A stretch of 64,000 bases of DNA from the NCBI GenBank assembly GCA_027919835.1, contig JANVFP010000025.1, positions 1 to 64,000 on the forward strand. The letters are read 5' to 3'. Both the position numbers and the translations under genes were made by a program. This DNA is from Lentinula raphanica (taxonomy: Eukaryota > Basidiomycota > Agaricomycetes > Agaricales > Omphalotaceae). Below, one piece after another: positions 1 through 11,482 of this stretch. Numbering within the stretch: the first letter of the stretch is position 1; the number at the start of each line of letters is the position of its first letter. The notes beneath the pieces were generated by a model. The model was not told the origin of the DNA, searched no databases, and worked only from the letters and a program-made list of their open reading frames with translations.

Positions 1-1160
1 AATCGCCGGAGGCGGTTTCAACAACTTATTGGCCTCGACTTCGAACAACATACAATAGATCAACAGCTCAGATCCATCCTCGACTCTCAATGGTCGAAAC
101 CTCTGAACCAATTCCAGCATAGCTTTCTTGGAACCCAGGGGTTTGCCAAAGATAGACGGGAACCGCTCAATCATGGCTCGAAGGAATTGATCTGCATCCT
201 CCTTTCCTTCCTCCGCTCCAGGGACATCAGGAAAAATACCTCAGCTCCAAAGACTCTAGAGACACCCCCCAAAAGCCCTGAGATCTTTGAAGTGCTCCAG
301 AGAATCTGAAAGCACTTTGAGGATGCCTGGAGAAACTCAAAGTGCTTTCAAATCTCTGGTGTCTCCAGGCTTTGGGGGGGTGTCTCAGAAGACTTCAGAG
401 CCAGGAACATTTTTCCTGATGGAGATGCTCTAAGGCCTGCTTCGTCTGGAGGGTCATCCATCCAAAGATCCTTTGCATCTTCACCTTTTCAGAGGTCACA
501 CCCGTGGCTTGGAACGTCGTTAGACAGAACCTCATCCATTCAGGCATTTGGATCGGATCAGCTAGATCCAAGATCATAGCCGTTTTATGAGTGGCAGGGA
601 ACTTCGCATTGTTGTATTCCCCTTGCTCTTCAGGAGACAACGCAGGAGGTCCCAACAGTTTGAGGATATCCACTGGAGCCTCGTTTGCACCTTGTGCATT
701 TTGGTCATTTTGTGTAGTACTCATCGTTATATTTGGTATTCTGTTCCCAAACACGATACGTTGCAAGTCAAAAGAAATAGAGTTTGGTAATGTAGGATTC
801 AAACTAGTCAAATCGACTGGTTCAGCAGTAACTGCCTGACGTCTACTGCTTCCTTGCACTACACCAGATCTGTTCGTTCTTGGACTTCAGAAGCAGATCT
901 AGCAGCAGTCCCGTTATCTGGATTGCTCTTTGCTCGTCCGAGGTTCTTCGGATCGTAGACAGGAACCGTAGGCTTCTTTGTAACACGTTTTCTTTTATCC
1001 GGGGCTTGCACCTCTGGATCAAAGTAATCTAAAGAACCTGCGTTCTTCGACGTCCGAGACTCCCTTGGAGCTATTTTTAAGATCAACAAAGTTCGATCTA
1101 AGGCAATGGTTTGAGAAATCGATAGATCTCTCGAGTTCGTTCCAAAATATAGATTCCACC
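1..1160 (-). pseudogene. Decayed gypsy-type retrotransposon Gag, runs off the left edge
   Basis: Reading the minus strand, an open capsid-like stretch runs from about 859 to 422, is broken by a small transposon (225-421), and resumes at 224 and continues open to base 1. When the insertion is removed the frame is exact: ...E-H-L | P-G-A-E-E.... The composition (charged, Trp/Phe-containing, no signal peptide) is that of a Ty3/gypsy Gag. An N-terminal part at 859-1089 lies in another frame, ending in a stop exactly where the next frame begins, so a 1- or 2-base indel near 859 breaks the gene. No zinc knuckle, protease or reverse transcriptase is visible inside the window; they would lie to the left. 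This is not the same element as the complete chromovirus at 51-61 kb: the Gag sequences do not resemble each other. Function inferred from composition and context only. Confidence 0.55.
225..421. mobile_element. 197-bp TIR element (MITE), copy A, inserted in gag
   Basis: The ends are inverted repeats beginning CATCAGGAAAAAT and continuing imperfectly into a C-rich/G-rich run (CACCCCCC on the left, GGGGGGGTG on the right). It is flanked by a 2-bp GA on each side, and removing element plus one GA restores the gag reading frame. It has no coding capacity. A second member with the same termini lies at 26466-26756. It must have been mobilised by a transposase encoded elsewhere. Confidence 0.8.
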
Positions 1161-2868
1161 CCTCGCGGTGGGCTCCAGATAACGAGGATATGAAGGGTGC
1201 AATTTAATGCTTCGTTGGATAGATCTAATGACCTAGTGACTTTATCACTGAACACTGATCACCAATATACTTCTTATGTCGTTTGTCAAATGTATTTAAG
1301 CGAGGTGTGGGGCGTTGTCAGAGATTCCGCACAATCTTATACCTTAGAACGAACTGGTAGTCTTAAAAGATCTACTGGATCCGCAATACAGGTCAACAGA
1401 GCGAAGTGACACGGAAGTACAGATCTTTTGATCTGGACTCGAAGGGGGTGAGTGATCCACTCAAAGGGTTTACAAGGAACGAGAGAACTCATATAGATCA
1501 GACTTTATGACCACACAAATACTATCAGAACCAGGTTGAAGATCTACTGATCACCGATCACAGGAAACCTTCACAGCTCGTATGGATCACCGATCACCAC
1601 ACGTCTGCTTGAACAGAGCCACCGAAACTCTGAACGCTCACTTGGAACAACCGAGAACCAAGCCCTCTGTATCTCCACGATAGGAGTCTACCTTCGATTC
1701 AAATCTAGCTGAGACTTTATCAACTGACAAGATATCGGGCCTAACGAGATGAGAATTTCACAACCACTTTCGAAGACCGCCTGGCTTACAAAGCCTTTAC
1801 TCCTCACGTATGAGAGCAAAGGTTAGCTAGTCAGAGAAACTGGGCACAAAACCTGAATATATTTTTGTAGGCTACGTCCTTAAGTACTTCTACGAAGAGA
1901 TCTGTAGCCAATTTACTATTTTATGGAATAGATCTATAGATTTGAGAGAACGGAGTCCGAGATCTGATACAAATAAGGAAAGATAGGATGAGAAACGATA
2001 CAAACACCAGAGAAACAGAGAGTAAAAAGGATAAAAACAAGTAAAATGTCCATTTCTGGTGGTCCTTCGTCGAGATCTAGTTGCCTGACCTTCAAATCCG
2101 GACCTGGTCTGTGCGTCCATCCACATGCTGGTGGTTAAAGGGCACGGATAAGCTCCTGCACAGGTAACTCAAACGTTTCCTCATTTGATTCCGCTATGTG
2201 AACGGTTGTATGCCTCTCCAACTGAATGGGAGTACATATAAAGGGGGGAAACCTGTCCCAATAGGTTCGTTTGGCTTCTAGCTTTCCAACGATATGCATA
2301 TATCGAATAGATCCAGAGATTTGACAATGGTGAAGTCGAAAGATCTACCCTTGCAACACTCCTGGTCAAAGCTGTACATCTCAGGCGTCTATTTCCCATT
2401 TAGGAAACGTCCACATGTAACTGGGATGATACACTTTGGTTGTTTCTCCGTTTAGTCACATTCCTGCGACCTGATCCATCCCGAAACTCGATCTAAGTGA
2501 ACAGATCTGTTGAGTCTAGGCCTTGAATAATCCATCCCCACTGGTAATACGAATAGATCTATTGGTTCTAAGCTCGTCTCGGTGCAGTATCATACTCAGT
2601 TGGCCGTTAGGCGTTGAAAACTAAGTTGATAATCCCTTGATAGCTCATATCAGAGGTGGCTTTGTCTTGAAGGACTCCCCGACCAAGGGACTCGAGTGTG
2701 AACTCTTATTATTCGTCAGGATGTGTTTTCCTGTCTGGATCTGACGTCCTGGCATTAACATGATACAAGTTTGACTGTCAGCTCGGGCTCACTACAGTCC
2801 TTTAGTACTCTACAAGGCTCTAATCGTTAAAATTAGGCCATTGCCTGCCTGCACGCAAAATGGGCGTA
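1120..2868. other. No gene seen; AGATCT-rich stretch upstream of the gag relic
   Basis: No convincing coding sequence on either strand. The palindromic hexamer AGATCT occurs about 12 times between 1120 and 2560 (for example near 1123, 1220, 1368, 1421, 1540, 1898, 1929, 1960, 2073, 2341, 2503, 2554), far above chance. Because the gag relic is on the minus strand, this is where its 5' leader and LTR would be, but I could not define LTR ends. Confidence 0.4.
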
Positions 2869-3793
2869 TTAGCGCTCTACGCGTAACAGTATTGGTGCCA
2901 CCCAGCTCCAGAATCCCAGTGCAATACACGCTCCTGTGCATGAAGCAGCGATAAAGCCCGCAAGCAATTTCCTGGTGCCAACGGAAGCGTCAGGCAGTGT
3001 TTGAGCTGGCCCGGAAGGAAGAGTAGAAGAGACAGGCGGGAGGGTAAGCGAGGTGTATACAACCCCCAGTGACCAGCCCAAAGTCTTCCTATGGTGGATG
3101 CTGCCGTGTCTGCCCAAGATAGACTGAACAGCACATGAACTACAAATGAGTGGTCTTGATGCATGAAAACTCACATCAAGATAGACACTGTAGCAACATC
3201 CAAGGGATAGAACGTCAACGCGAAGTTCATGCCGATTATGTACCATATAACACCATTTGTCGTAGTCCTTTCACTTTCTCGCATGAGGAATCCCGGAGGA
3301 ATCCTAGATGGCGTGCATAAATGTGGGCAAACAAAGGGTATTTGAGGCGAATATGATCTGCGGGTGCGATCACGCAAAGCGCAGACCAGAGCGTGTAAAC
3401 GACAATCTTGGCGTCCCCGTGGGACAGGTATAAATAAATCGTAAGGAAACCTTCCAAAACAGTGACCTTCAGCCTCCTTCAGCGGGATTCCTGAAACGCC
3501 AAGAATAGACGGACTCACCAGTCGAGGAATGTAACAATTATATGTGGGACTTCCCAATCCACCTTGTTCTTACCCTTGGCAACTCGCGCTTCGCCATTGC
3601 CATTTAGAAGCAATGCTTTGGCCACTTCGGACTCTTCGTCCCTCTCTGACCCTTTCGAGGTAGTGATTGATCTGTCACACGAAGTATCTTCCCCTTCTCT
3701 CTCGCTATCATTCTTGTCTTCTTCGTTTATCTCCAGTCCAAATATTTCCATATCCCAATGTGCGCCAGTGAGCCCTTCCAGTGCTTTGAACAC
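2869..3793 (-). pseudogene. DGK1: CTP-dependent diacylglycerol kinase (DGK1-like), frameshifted
   Basis: DGK1 enzymes phosphorylate diacylglycerol with CTP at the ER/nuclear membrane. Visible family blocks, in order: an acidic N-terminal region, a W-E-V-P start of the membrane domain, GFLTIYLYLSHGD, the loop PADHIRLKYPLF, GVIWYIIGMNFALTFYPLDV, SWADTAASTIGRLW, and a C-terminal RKLLAGFIAAS segment followed by hydrophobic sequence. Two introns fit (near 3500 and 3125-3175). Two lesions do not fit splicing. First, an 11-bp tandem duplication (GAGGAATCC repeated at 3285 and 3296 on the plus strand) shifts the frame inside the conserved LGFL-MRESE block. Second, a missing base near 2971 separates ...LPLAP from RKLLAGF. 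Both are compatible with a dead gene or with assembly error. The 5' exon(s) are unresolved; minus-strand sequence at 4140-4380 may contribute. Confidence 0.7.
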
Positions 3794-5931
3794 TCTTCAG
3801 ATGAGATTGTGCAGCTGTGATACTGGTAGGTCGCTAGTAGCTGAGGGCAGGGAAGAGTTTGTCTCGATGCTGGTATCTTTGACACGGTGAGCGTGTTCGA
3901 GAGATGAATTGACGAAGGAAGGGGAGTTACGTTTCGCTATGAGGGCTGTGTGCGAAAACTGCAGGGATATCGGCACACAAATAGTGCAGTAAATGGAGCA
4001 AAACAATTATATATCGTCGTTCGTCTTTGAGCTGTCCAGACCGAGATTGGAAGAAGCAAGGAAAGCCAATGAAATGTGTCACAGAGGCACTGCTGACTAT
4101 CAACTGACAGGAGTGATAGGACTCAAAACAAAAACGCACCCATCTCGATGAAGCATTCGAAGAAACGCCTTCCGAGAAAACATCCTTCCGGATACGCTTC
4201 GACAAGCCTGCCCCCTCTCGAGTCCGCCTACAGCTCCTGTCAGACGAGCTTTGCGGAATTTCAGGTGCCGAGTCGTGCAAAACTCGCAACAGTATGCAGT
4301 GTTGCATGGATAGAAGTAAGTGAATTAGCCTTTGATAGGGTTGCTGTAGATGGCGTCTGCCGATGGTACGACGGTGCATGCGAAATGGCTACAGTAGGTG
4401 ACCATAAGTAACATTCGACAGAAAACTAGACGTACGTTATCAACTCACCTTCCCTTCCCATCCATTCCGTGGCCAATGATTTCGAGCGATGATCAAACAG
4501 ATGCAGATTTCAACGCGAGTGGTGGAAATAAAATCATATGTGTTTGAAGCAAAAGCCAGGCCTGAGGCATTGAAAACGGTTGGTAGTCGAGTTGAGGAGT
4601 TCAGTAAACAAACTCCAAGTCCCTGGGAGATTCATATTAACACCTACAAAGCAAGTACGAGTGATTGTAGCAGCGAGCAGTGAGGCCTTGAGGTGTTGAG
4701 AGGTGTTGAGACCAGGTTGAGACGTTGAGATAAGTGACGATGAGACCAGGTTGAGACGTTGAGATAAGTGACAGTGAAACCTGTATTGTCACACGTTCGG
4801 ACTTCCCCTGGACTTCCCGATGCAAGCGATGTCACGCGTCATGATGTTCCGATGTCTCGAGGTCACAACATCACGACGTCGCGACGTCGATACAGATATT
4901 CTCAGGGGGATTTGTTCAAAAAAGCTCGTTGATGTTGGGCTAAAAATTTTCTGATGATTGATTATCCTTCCTCATAGCTTCTGGGTTGATAAAAAGTGAC
5001 GAATTATTTATAATTTCTGGTACTTGATATTTATTCAATTATTCTAGAGTATATGGATAGAATTTATAAACGGGGCTCATATTTTGCCGAAGTATTTTTT
5101 AGTGAAAACATAAATTCATATATCAGCATAAAAGAAAGGAAACAATTCTGTTTGATTTTTATATCGAATCACTGTTGCATCAGCCTTTTCAGGGTGTCAC
5201 AACGGTAAATTCTCCGTAGTGTATGTATGTACCTCCCGAAGATGTCAATCGCTTCATCGCAACTACTGGTTTCCTCTGCGACGGTCACTAGAGAATCCCG
5301 AAATCACATTCATTTCATTCAACGTTCAATGTTTCTATCGCGAGAGACCAGGAGAACGTACCCACAAAGCTTCTGTCAATGCCTCGAGGATCGCTTATAA
5401 CCTCCTGGATCGCTGTTAGAAGGACAATTAGCAATTGTTGAACGGCTCCCAGCCCCTTTCGCAAAGCCCGAAAAGACAAAAAACAGATCATTCCAATTCT
5501 CGCGCACATTGTATCTGGTCAGCAGAACAATTGTGGGACAATTGACTTCTCAGTCCAAGATACTTGGAATCATTATAGACCAGCCTCTTGAATGTTCACG
5601 CGCGCGATGAGTGACAGCATACGACCTCTATGCTCAATGGAGGATCTAGATTGTTACGGGCCATGGCATGAACCGAGTCATCCTAACAATTGCGACAGGT
5701 TGAAAGATTCCCTTTGGGACGAAATGGTGTTTTCTCCATTGTTCAGTTTTGCTATAAAGAGGGGACAGGCAGACGATGTCCGACATCCAATCGACTCGTC
5801 TTCTTCATCAACCCAGTTTACTATCGACATATATCGTAAGTAGGCTGGCTATACACTGCTCAAGGTTGTTCACCCCTCTGATTTCTCATTCCTACACCAG
5901 ACAAAGGAAAAGCAATCATAATCCAAGCAGA
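3794..5931. other. Mostly intergenic, no confident gene
   Basis: May contain 5' exons of the DGK1-like relic at 4140-4380 (minus). Beyond that I see a short minisatellite (4691-4773), a run of GACGTC-type short palindromes near 4860-4890 and an AT-rich stretch 4920-5200. Nothing resembling a known protein or RNA was found. Confidence 0.4.
4708..4773. repeat. 34-bp direct repeat, two units
   Basis: Two near-identical 34-bp units start at 4708 and 4742 (each begins GAGACCAGGTTGAGACGTTG). They are preceded by a 10-bp tandem AGGTGTTGAG repeated twice at 4691-4710. No gene overlaps them. Confidence 0.85.
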
Positions 5932-6024
5932 ATGAGTGGACAAAGCCCGCCAGATCATGGACATGGACCTCCTCCTCCCGCACCAACCCAACCTAACTTC
6001 CCCAGCACGAAGCCCCAAAGTTGA
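5932..6024 (+). CDS. Possible small proline-rich protein (30 aa)
   Basis: A 30-residue reading frame rich in Pro, Gln and His (start MSGQSPPDHGHG, then PPPPAPTQPN). Support is contextual: a TATA box (GCTATAAAG near 5750) lies about 180 bp upstream, and a GTAAGT...CACCAG pair (about 5830-5900) could be a 5'-UTR intron. The ATG follows an A-rich leader. It might continue through another intron just after 6024, but no downstream frame is persuasive. No family recognised; it may be an artefact. Confidence 0.25.
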   Translation: MSGQSPPDHGHGPPPPAPTQPNFPSTKPQS

Positions 6025-6672
6025 GGTGTGAGTGTTTGATCTATATGCGTTTGAGGATGTTGAAAGCTAATTTTCTTCATATGACGAAACAGGACAAAGC
6101 TTGTTGGTTGTGGTGGCCATTGAAGGCGCACATCAGGCCATGAATGAATAGCGCTCAGAGTCTTAGGCTCAGATATTGGTCCTATAAGAATATCTGTATA
6201 TGCACCTGTATGATTGGAAGTGTTCTGCACAATGCGTTCGCAGCCGCAGGCTGTCTGGTAAAGATGTACCGACAGCGGCAACTATAACTGAACACATAAG
6301 CTTTGTCGGATCTACTTGTTTGAACCCAGTGTTGGCGTTGAACCTTGAGCCTTGAACAGCCTCGATCTCGATGCCTGCAATCAGTAATCCATCGTTCATT
6401 GCACACACATTCAAATCACGCCTGAATAGCAGGCTATCGTTGAATGTTCCCAACTTTCTTTGAAAAAAGCGCACATACATCAGCAAGCATGGAAAATACA
6501 AGTTCAAGAAATGGCTAAACAAAATCTGACCCAAACACCAAGAACCCCCGGAACCCCACCTTTTGTTGGAACCGAGTACTTTCCTTCCTTCCCCCCAAAT
6601 AAATTTCGCCATAAATTTAGAATCTGAGGATTCGACCGACAATCCCTCCACAGCACACAAGAATCTCCGCTC
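6025..6672. other. No gene seen
   Basis: Region between the small ORF and the 3' end of the LPMO gene. It presumably contains the LPMO 3' UTR. No further coding or structural signal was noticed. Confidence 0.4.
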
Positions 6673-7957
6673 TCAAAGTCGGTGATACATTGTACTTGGG
6701 CCCTCTCCTGTTCGAAGTCGTAGGTCAAGCGCACCGAACGCAGTCACCAGATCTTCCCAAAGACTCAAAAATTCGAAGCCCCGCCGCAGATGACTGTCCC
6801 GAATCTTGAAATCCAGGTAGGTACTATGCCTTAGACTCCTACGTGCAGAGGTCGTCGAAGCAGCACCAGTTCGTCTTTGCAGCTTGCAGATGCTTTGAGT
6901 ACCGGTACCACTGGAAGATGATCCGGAGGAAGAGGATCCAGTGGAAGAAGGCGAGGAGGCTGAGGTTGTCGAGGAGGATGAAGGATCTGAAGAAGCAGAG
7001 GCCGTAACAAAGGCTGCGATTGGAGGTCCGGGAAAGGTATACGAATTTGAGGAATACACCTGAGTGGAAAAACATAGAATAAGCAACCTGTGCGATACAA
7101 AGACAGGTCAATGAGTCGATAACGCACATCAGGATCATATATCCCCGGATCCGTATCTGAATAACCTCCAGGGAACTGCACCATCTCGCTGTCCTTGGCC
7201 GTTCCTGCCTGGCTTCCCCCGACTTTGACTTGAGAACAAGCAGGATAGAATTCTGCTCCACCAACCGAGGTCGCAAGGTGCAACGCGATGATTTCATGAC
7301 GAATGAGGTAGTTTCCGGGAGCGAGAGTAGATGGGAGAGTAACGTTGGTGAAGGCTCCGTTCATCACGCTCTGTTGTGCCCATACGGGGGAACCATCCGA
7401 GGTTGCGTTCTTGACGATGCCTATTTCTGCTATCTTGAACCATTTTGATGAAGACGAATTGTATTGCGTGCAGTCTGAGGAGCCACAGGAGGTCATATAG
7501 GTGAGCATAGGTCCCGTGTTGTGAGGCCACTGGGAGTGAAGTTTTGAGTTATTCCAGTCATCGAGGATTGGCAAAAGGGAGACATGCATACATTGGTATT
7601 ATCTCCTCCCCGCCAATCAAACACCAACAAGTCCCCAGGATTCGCACTTGCGACTTTTTCTGCAAACTGGGCGTTCAAGCCACAATTCAGATCAGGATTT
7701 GAGGCGCCTTTGACAGGACTTATATCGGATACCTTTGAAGAGTGAGGTCTTCAATGTCGTATAACGTTCGAAGAGGCTAAAGACAAATGTACCTGTCGTA
7801 TAACACTGGGATTGGGATCAGCGTTGGGTACATTTCCAGTGTAATTCGTGTATGACTGTCCGTCGACAATCCCCAGATAGGCAAGGTATCCGTGTGCAAA
7901 GACGGATGGCAAGCCTGCAAGGCATAGGACCGATGAAAAAGCTCGAAGGACGGACAT
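6673..7957 (-). CDS. AA9 (GH61) lytic polysaccharide monooxygenase, secreted
   Basis: Copper enzyme that oxidatively cleaves cellulose or related glucans outside the cell. Four exons, all joined in phase 0: 7957-7793, 7732-7592, 7529-7128 and 7059-6673, giving 364 residues. A signal peptide of about 21 residues ends ...SVFA, leaving His as residue 1 of the mature enzyme (HGYLAYLGI), which forms the copper histidine brace. The second histidine is in WPHNTGPMLTYM. The axial tyrosine region is GAEFYPACSQVKV. The family cysteines are present (DLNCG, SCGSSDC). After the catalytic domain comes a Ser/Thr/Gly-rich linker and then a basic tail, with no CBM1 domain. The last about 55 residues are atypical and might instead be read-through of an unrecognised terminal intron. 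The promoter region carries a tandem duplication (8006-8132). Confidence 0.92.
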
Positions 7958-8005
7958 TGCGTGAAGAGTAGAAGGCTGGTAGAAGGAGCTGAACGAGTAA
8001 TGTAA

Positions 8006-8132
8006 CTTCACAGCCTAGAAGAAATTGCCTGCGTTCTGGAGGCTGCGTAAAAGTACTCAAAGGAGCCGATGGAGTGATGAGCTTCACAGCCTAGATGAAC
8101 TCGTCTGCGTCCTCGAGCCTGTGTATAAGTAC
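8006..8132 (-). repeat. Duplicated 51-bp promoter segment upstream of the LPMO gene
   Basis: Two 51-bp units (8006-8056 and 8082-8132) share CTTCACAGCCTAG at one end and AAGTAC at the other, with a 76-bp period. On the minus (LPMO) strand each unit begins GTACTT(A/T)TAC, so the duplication repeats a TATA-like element 100-180 bp before the LPMO start codon. Confidence 0.75.
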
Positions 8133-8597
8133 GATTGAGAAGAGTAGTACAAGGAACGAACAGAGCATACAATTTTCCAGGTGCCTACAGCATGGATCCC
8201 CAGAAAACCTTGTACGGTTTGAAATAACCGGGCAGCTGTCTTTTGACCCTTTCCACGTTGGACGAGCATGGCTGCAAGAAATAAACAATTCAACAAAAGA
8301 TGCAAGCTTGTCGGATCACGCAATCTCAGAGAGCTTCGTGGCTGCTGGCAGGAGTTGAATAATACGAGAGATACGGTGTCCACGAGGACGGACTCCAAGA
8401 TCAGGCAAAGAGACATGTATGTCAAGATTGCTTGCTCGATGGAAGAAACAGCGAGCTCGTCGTTTCGGGCATTATCGGCAATCAATTTCGGAGGCGTTCC
8501 GGATTCGGAAACGTCAGCTCACGTGACACCCTAAGCGCAAATTAATTTGCATTCTAATTTCTTACTCCTCAACCATCAAGTCAATCTTCGCGTCAGG
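8133..8597. promoter_or_regulatory. Divergent intergenic region between LPMO and TAM41
   Basis: Non-coding as far as can be seen. It separates the divergent LPMO (-) and TAM41 (+) genes. Short open frames here have no family resemblance. No motif beyond the duplicated segment next to it was recognised. Confidence 0.4.
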
Positions 8598-10030
8598 ATG
8601 CTATCTGCTGCTCGTAACTCGCGCACTGTATCTACGAACACATACTTGATCGCTCGATGTCTTTCTACCGAGGCTTCTTCTACCTCCTCCGACTTGCATA
8701 ATCTTCCTCCGCCCAAACATCCGGATTCTCCGCAAACGCACAAGCCACGGTCTAGCATGTATCCCAGACCTCGGCCTGCTCATCCAAATCGCTATCAGCC
8801 CCTGCAGGATCTTCCTCCAACGTTTGGCAGGAATCAGCTTTTACCAGTGTCCAATTCCACTAGAGCACTGTTAGAGTCTATCGTGGCTCAATTCGATGCA
8901 CCAATTCGATATGCTTTCGCATATGGGTCAGGCGTGTTCGAGCAGGATGGATATGGTAGCACTGCAACTACTTCTGCAACCACTGGACAAACCAGTGTGA
9001 GCAAACCAATCGATCCAAATGCACCTATGCTCGACTTCATGTTTGCCGTCACACATCCGGCCCACTTCCACTCGATTAATATGCATCAGCATCCAAGTCA
9101 CTATACACTTCACTCCAGAATATTCGGGTCGGATTATGTCTCTGCAGTTCAGGCTATCACTCCTGGTGTCTGGTTTAACACCATGATTCCCATGAACGGC
9201 GTCGTACGTCTAGTCTATCGTTTCGCAACCACTATCACGACCGATGTCTTTTTCAGAACATAAAGTATGGTGTAACAACCATTGACAATCTTTGCTCCGA
9301 TCTTCTCAACTGGAACACGCTATACCTAGCCGGACGCATGCATAAACCTCTCCGTATAATCAAGGACGATGCCCGAGTACGATTAACTCAACAGGTCAAT
9401 CTTACATCCGCCGTTCGTGCAGCACTCCTCACTCTACCGGAGAACTTTTCAGAAACAGAACTCTTCGAGCGCATTGCAGGTATATCATACAATGGCGACC
9501 CGCGAATGTTTCTCCCCGCGGAAAACCGGGGTAAAGTGGGAAATATCGTGCGGAAGCAAGGCCCACAGTTCAAAGAACTGTACCATCGCTTGGTAGTTGG
9601 CCTCCCTGGAGTACACTGGCCATCGAATACGCATCAGATACAGCAGGACGTCAGTCCTCAAGCTCGCTCTCTTCATTTGCGGAAACTTCCTGTGAATCTC
9701 ATCTTTCACTTGAAGCAAAAGTATGGGGTGCAAACGAAGGAAGAAGAGAATCAGTATTGGGTGCGTGTCGCAGGCGACAAGGATTTGCCGGTGGTGTTGA
9801 ACCAGGGTAAGTGGCTTTGCTTGTCCATCCTTTTTCTCTGACATTCATCATTTGGGTTTGACTATGGCTCAGAAATTCGTAACATTGTTCGTCGTCCAGC
9901 TACCATCCAGACGATGAAAGGCATGGTATCTGCAGGCCTTGGGAAAAGCCTCAAGTATAGTTCTGACAAGGTCAAGAAGTGGTGGAGAGGTACTGGAACC
10001 GGTTCCACGAATAACAGCGATTCGTCATAG
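8598..10030 (+). CDS. TAM41: Mitochondrial CDP-diacylglycerol synthase TAM41
   Basis: Makes CDP-diacylglycerol from phosphatidic acid and CTP on the matrix side of the inner mitochondrial membrane, the first step towards cardiolipin. Three exons (8598-9200, 9257-9806, 9873-10030) give 436 residues. The first about 45 residues are Arg/Ser-rich with few acids, as expected of a mitochondrial presequence; the ATG at 8598 was chosen because it begins this stretch. The nucleotidyltransferase signature follows: YAFAYGSGVFEQ, then LDFMFAV with the catalytic acidic residue. Further family blocks are HPxHFHSIN-MHQHPSHYT, NGNIKYGV (across intron 1), LYLAGRMHKP and the C-terminal IRNIVRRPATIQTMKGMVSAG. 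An unusual Ser/Thr/Gly insertion follows the GSGVF block. Length and order match the family; confident. Confidence 0.95.
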
Positions 10031-10376
10031 ACTCCTCCATATCATCACTTGTGACTTCTGCCCTTGGATACCTCCAGATGTCACGGATCCTTCACATACT
10101 GCACGAAAAGCAGCCATTGGGACAATTATCATCTTTGGATCAATTGCTCTCACTACAAGATACTGTACCAAGTAATCCACATTAGAGATTAGACTCGCTA
10201 TTCACCTTTCGTTAGCTCCACCACAATCATTTCGGGATACTTAGTTAGCCACCGCATTTCCTCAGGGCATTGTCGACATAATCTTATATCTACAACAAAT
10301 CGACACCTCCAATAAATATAACTTCCCCATCGTTCGGAGTCGCTAGATATCTCCGAATAATCGTTTTCTGTTTGAA
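10031..10376. other. Convergent intergenic region TAM41/Derlin
   Basis: Between two convergent genes; presumably both 3' UTRs. Nothing else recognised. Confidence 0.4.
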
Positions 10377-11299
10377 TCAGACGAACCGTATGAGCACCAA
10401 AACGACCGAGAACAAGAAGCAAGCAACATACAACGCATCTGGGCTCTCGCTCAACACGCTCGTCCCTCCATTCATCTCTCTTGCCCACACGTCTCTCAAG
10501 AACCACCCGATATGTCCAACTAGACAGCCCGCCAGATCTCCTGCGGCAGCTTTCCAAGTCCCGCTGAGGACCCATGAGAACGCGACAAGGGCAATGGGTA
10601 GGTAAGGGGCTGTTATTGTGAATAAGCCGAATAGAGATATAGGTGTGTCGGGGTGTCGCCTTGACCAGAGGTAGATAGGAACGAAGGCGAGGGATGAAGA
10701 GAGAAAGGGGAGGTTGAAGAGTGGACTGAGAGCCTGAGTGGTGTAATAACATATGTTCAGTACGTGCAGAAGAGGAGAAAATGGCATAGGACGTACAAGG
10801 AGCATTACTGAAGAGAGAAGTAACAACCAGAAATAGTCCGCCTTCCGGTTTGCGAACGAGGATTCCTCGAGCATTCGACTATATCTCATGCTATTTGACC
10901 AAGATGCCCTGAGTTAGTGTTGAACAACGTATATGTAGTTGGGACTTACAAGAAGAATAGATGAAATACAAAATCTAGCGATAGAGATCCGAAGTAGAAG
11001 AACGTCGTGAACACTCGCCATGGCTACGCGACAATGAAGAGAGCAAATTGGTCCCTTCTGCACATTGCATGAGAGGTCATCTGAGAACATACCTGAGCAT
11101 TGACGAACGCATTCCTCGGGCTGAAATACAGTTGGAGAGGAGTCACCAGCTGACATTGCTAAACGAGCGAGTCAAATCATTGCATAGCGTGTACGATGCG
11201 CAGACGCACAACAGCTAAGCTAGTGAGAACAGACAGCGCCAGCCATCCTCGAGTTATTGGTGGAATTTGCCTGATCCAAGCCTCGATACCGACAGGCAT
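10377..11299 (-). CDS. Derlin (Der1-like) ER membrane protein
   Basis: Rhomboid-like pseudoprotease of the ER membrane that helps move misfolded proteins to the cytosol for ER-associated degradation. Five exons (11299-11210, 11149-11093, 11023-10950, 10890-10797, 10733-10377), 223 residues. Family blocks in order: IPPITRGWLALSVL, LVTPLQLYFSPRNAF, WRVFTTFFYFG, the YSRMLEE motif, LPFLSSSLAF, YLWSRRHPDTPISLFGLF, TAPYLPIALVAFSW, GDLAGCLVGHIGWFLRDVW. The last block is the Gx3G-type motif typical of derlins. There is no rhomboid catalytic Ser-His pair, as expected. The last about 25 residues form an extra hydrophobic segment, and a further 3' exon cannot be excluded. Confidence 0.92.
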
Positions 11300-11482
11300 G
11301 GTGGACGTCGATGGATAACTTTCGAATAACGAAACGTGGCGCTTTGGCATAGAGCGCTCGTTGTGAGATAAGATTAGATAAGTGATCAGTATCACTCTCG
11401 AGTCTCAACCGCTACAAAGTGACTACGTAGTCTAAAGACAGGCGAAAAGAGCTGTTGAGAGCTGATATCGTCTAGGACCAGC

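Noticed and set aside
1150..1175. Possible primer-binding site (minus strand TGGAGCCCACCGCGAGG) for the gag relic
   Set aside because: It resembles a tRNA 3' end complement, but no LTR end (..CA) lies immediately before it, so LTR borders could not be set.
4148..4411. Plus-strand 87-codon frame
   Set aside because: The minus strand of the same segment is at least as plausible as upstream exon(s) of the DGK1 relic; neither could be confirmed.
4691..4773. Short direct repeats considered as a CRISPR-like array
   Set aside because: Only two units with no spacers, in a eukaryotic genome; a simple minisatellite.
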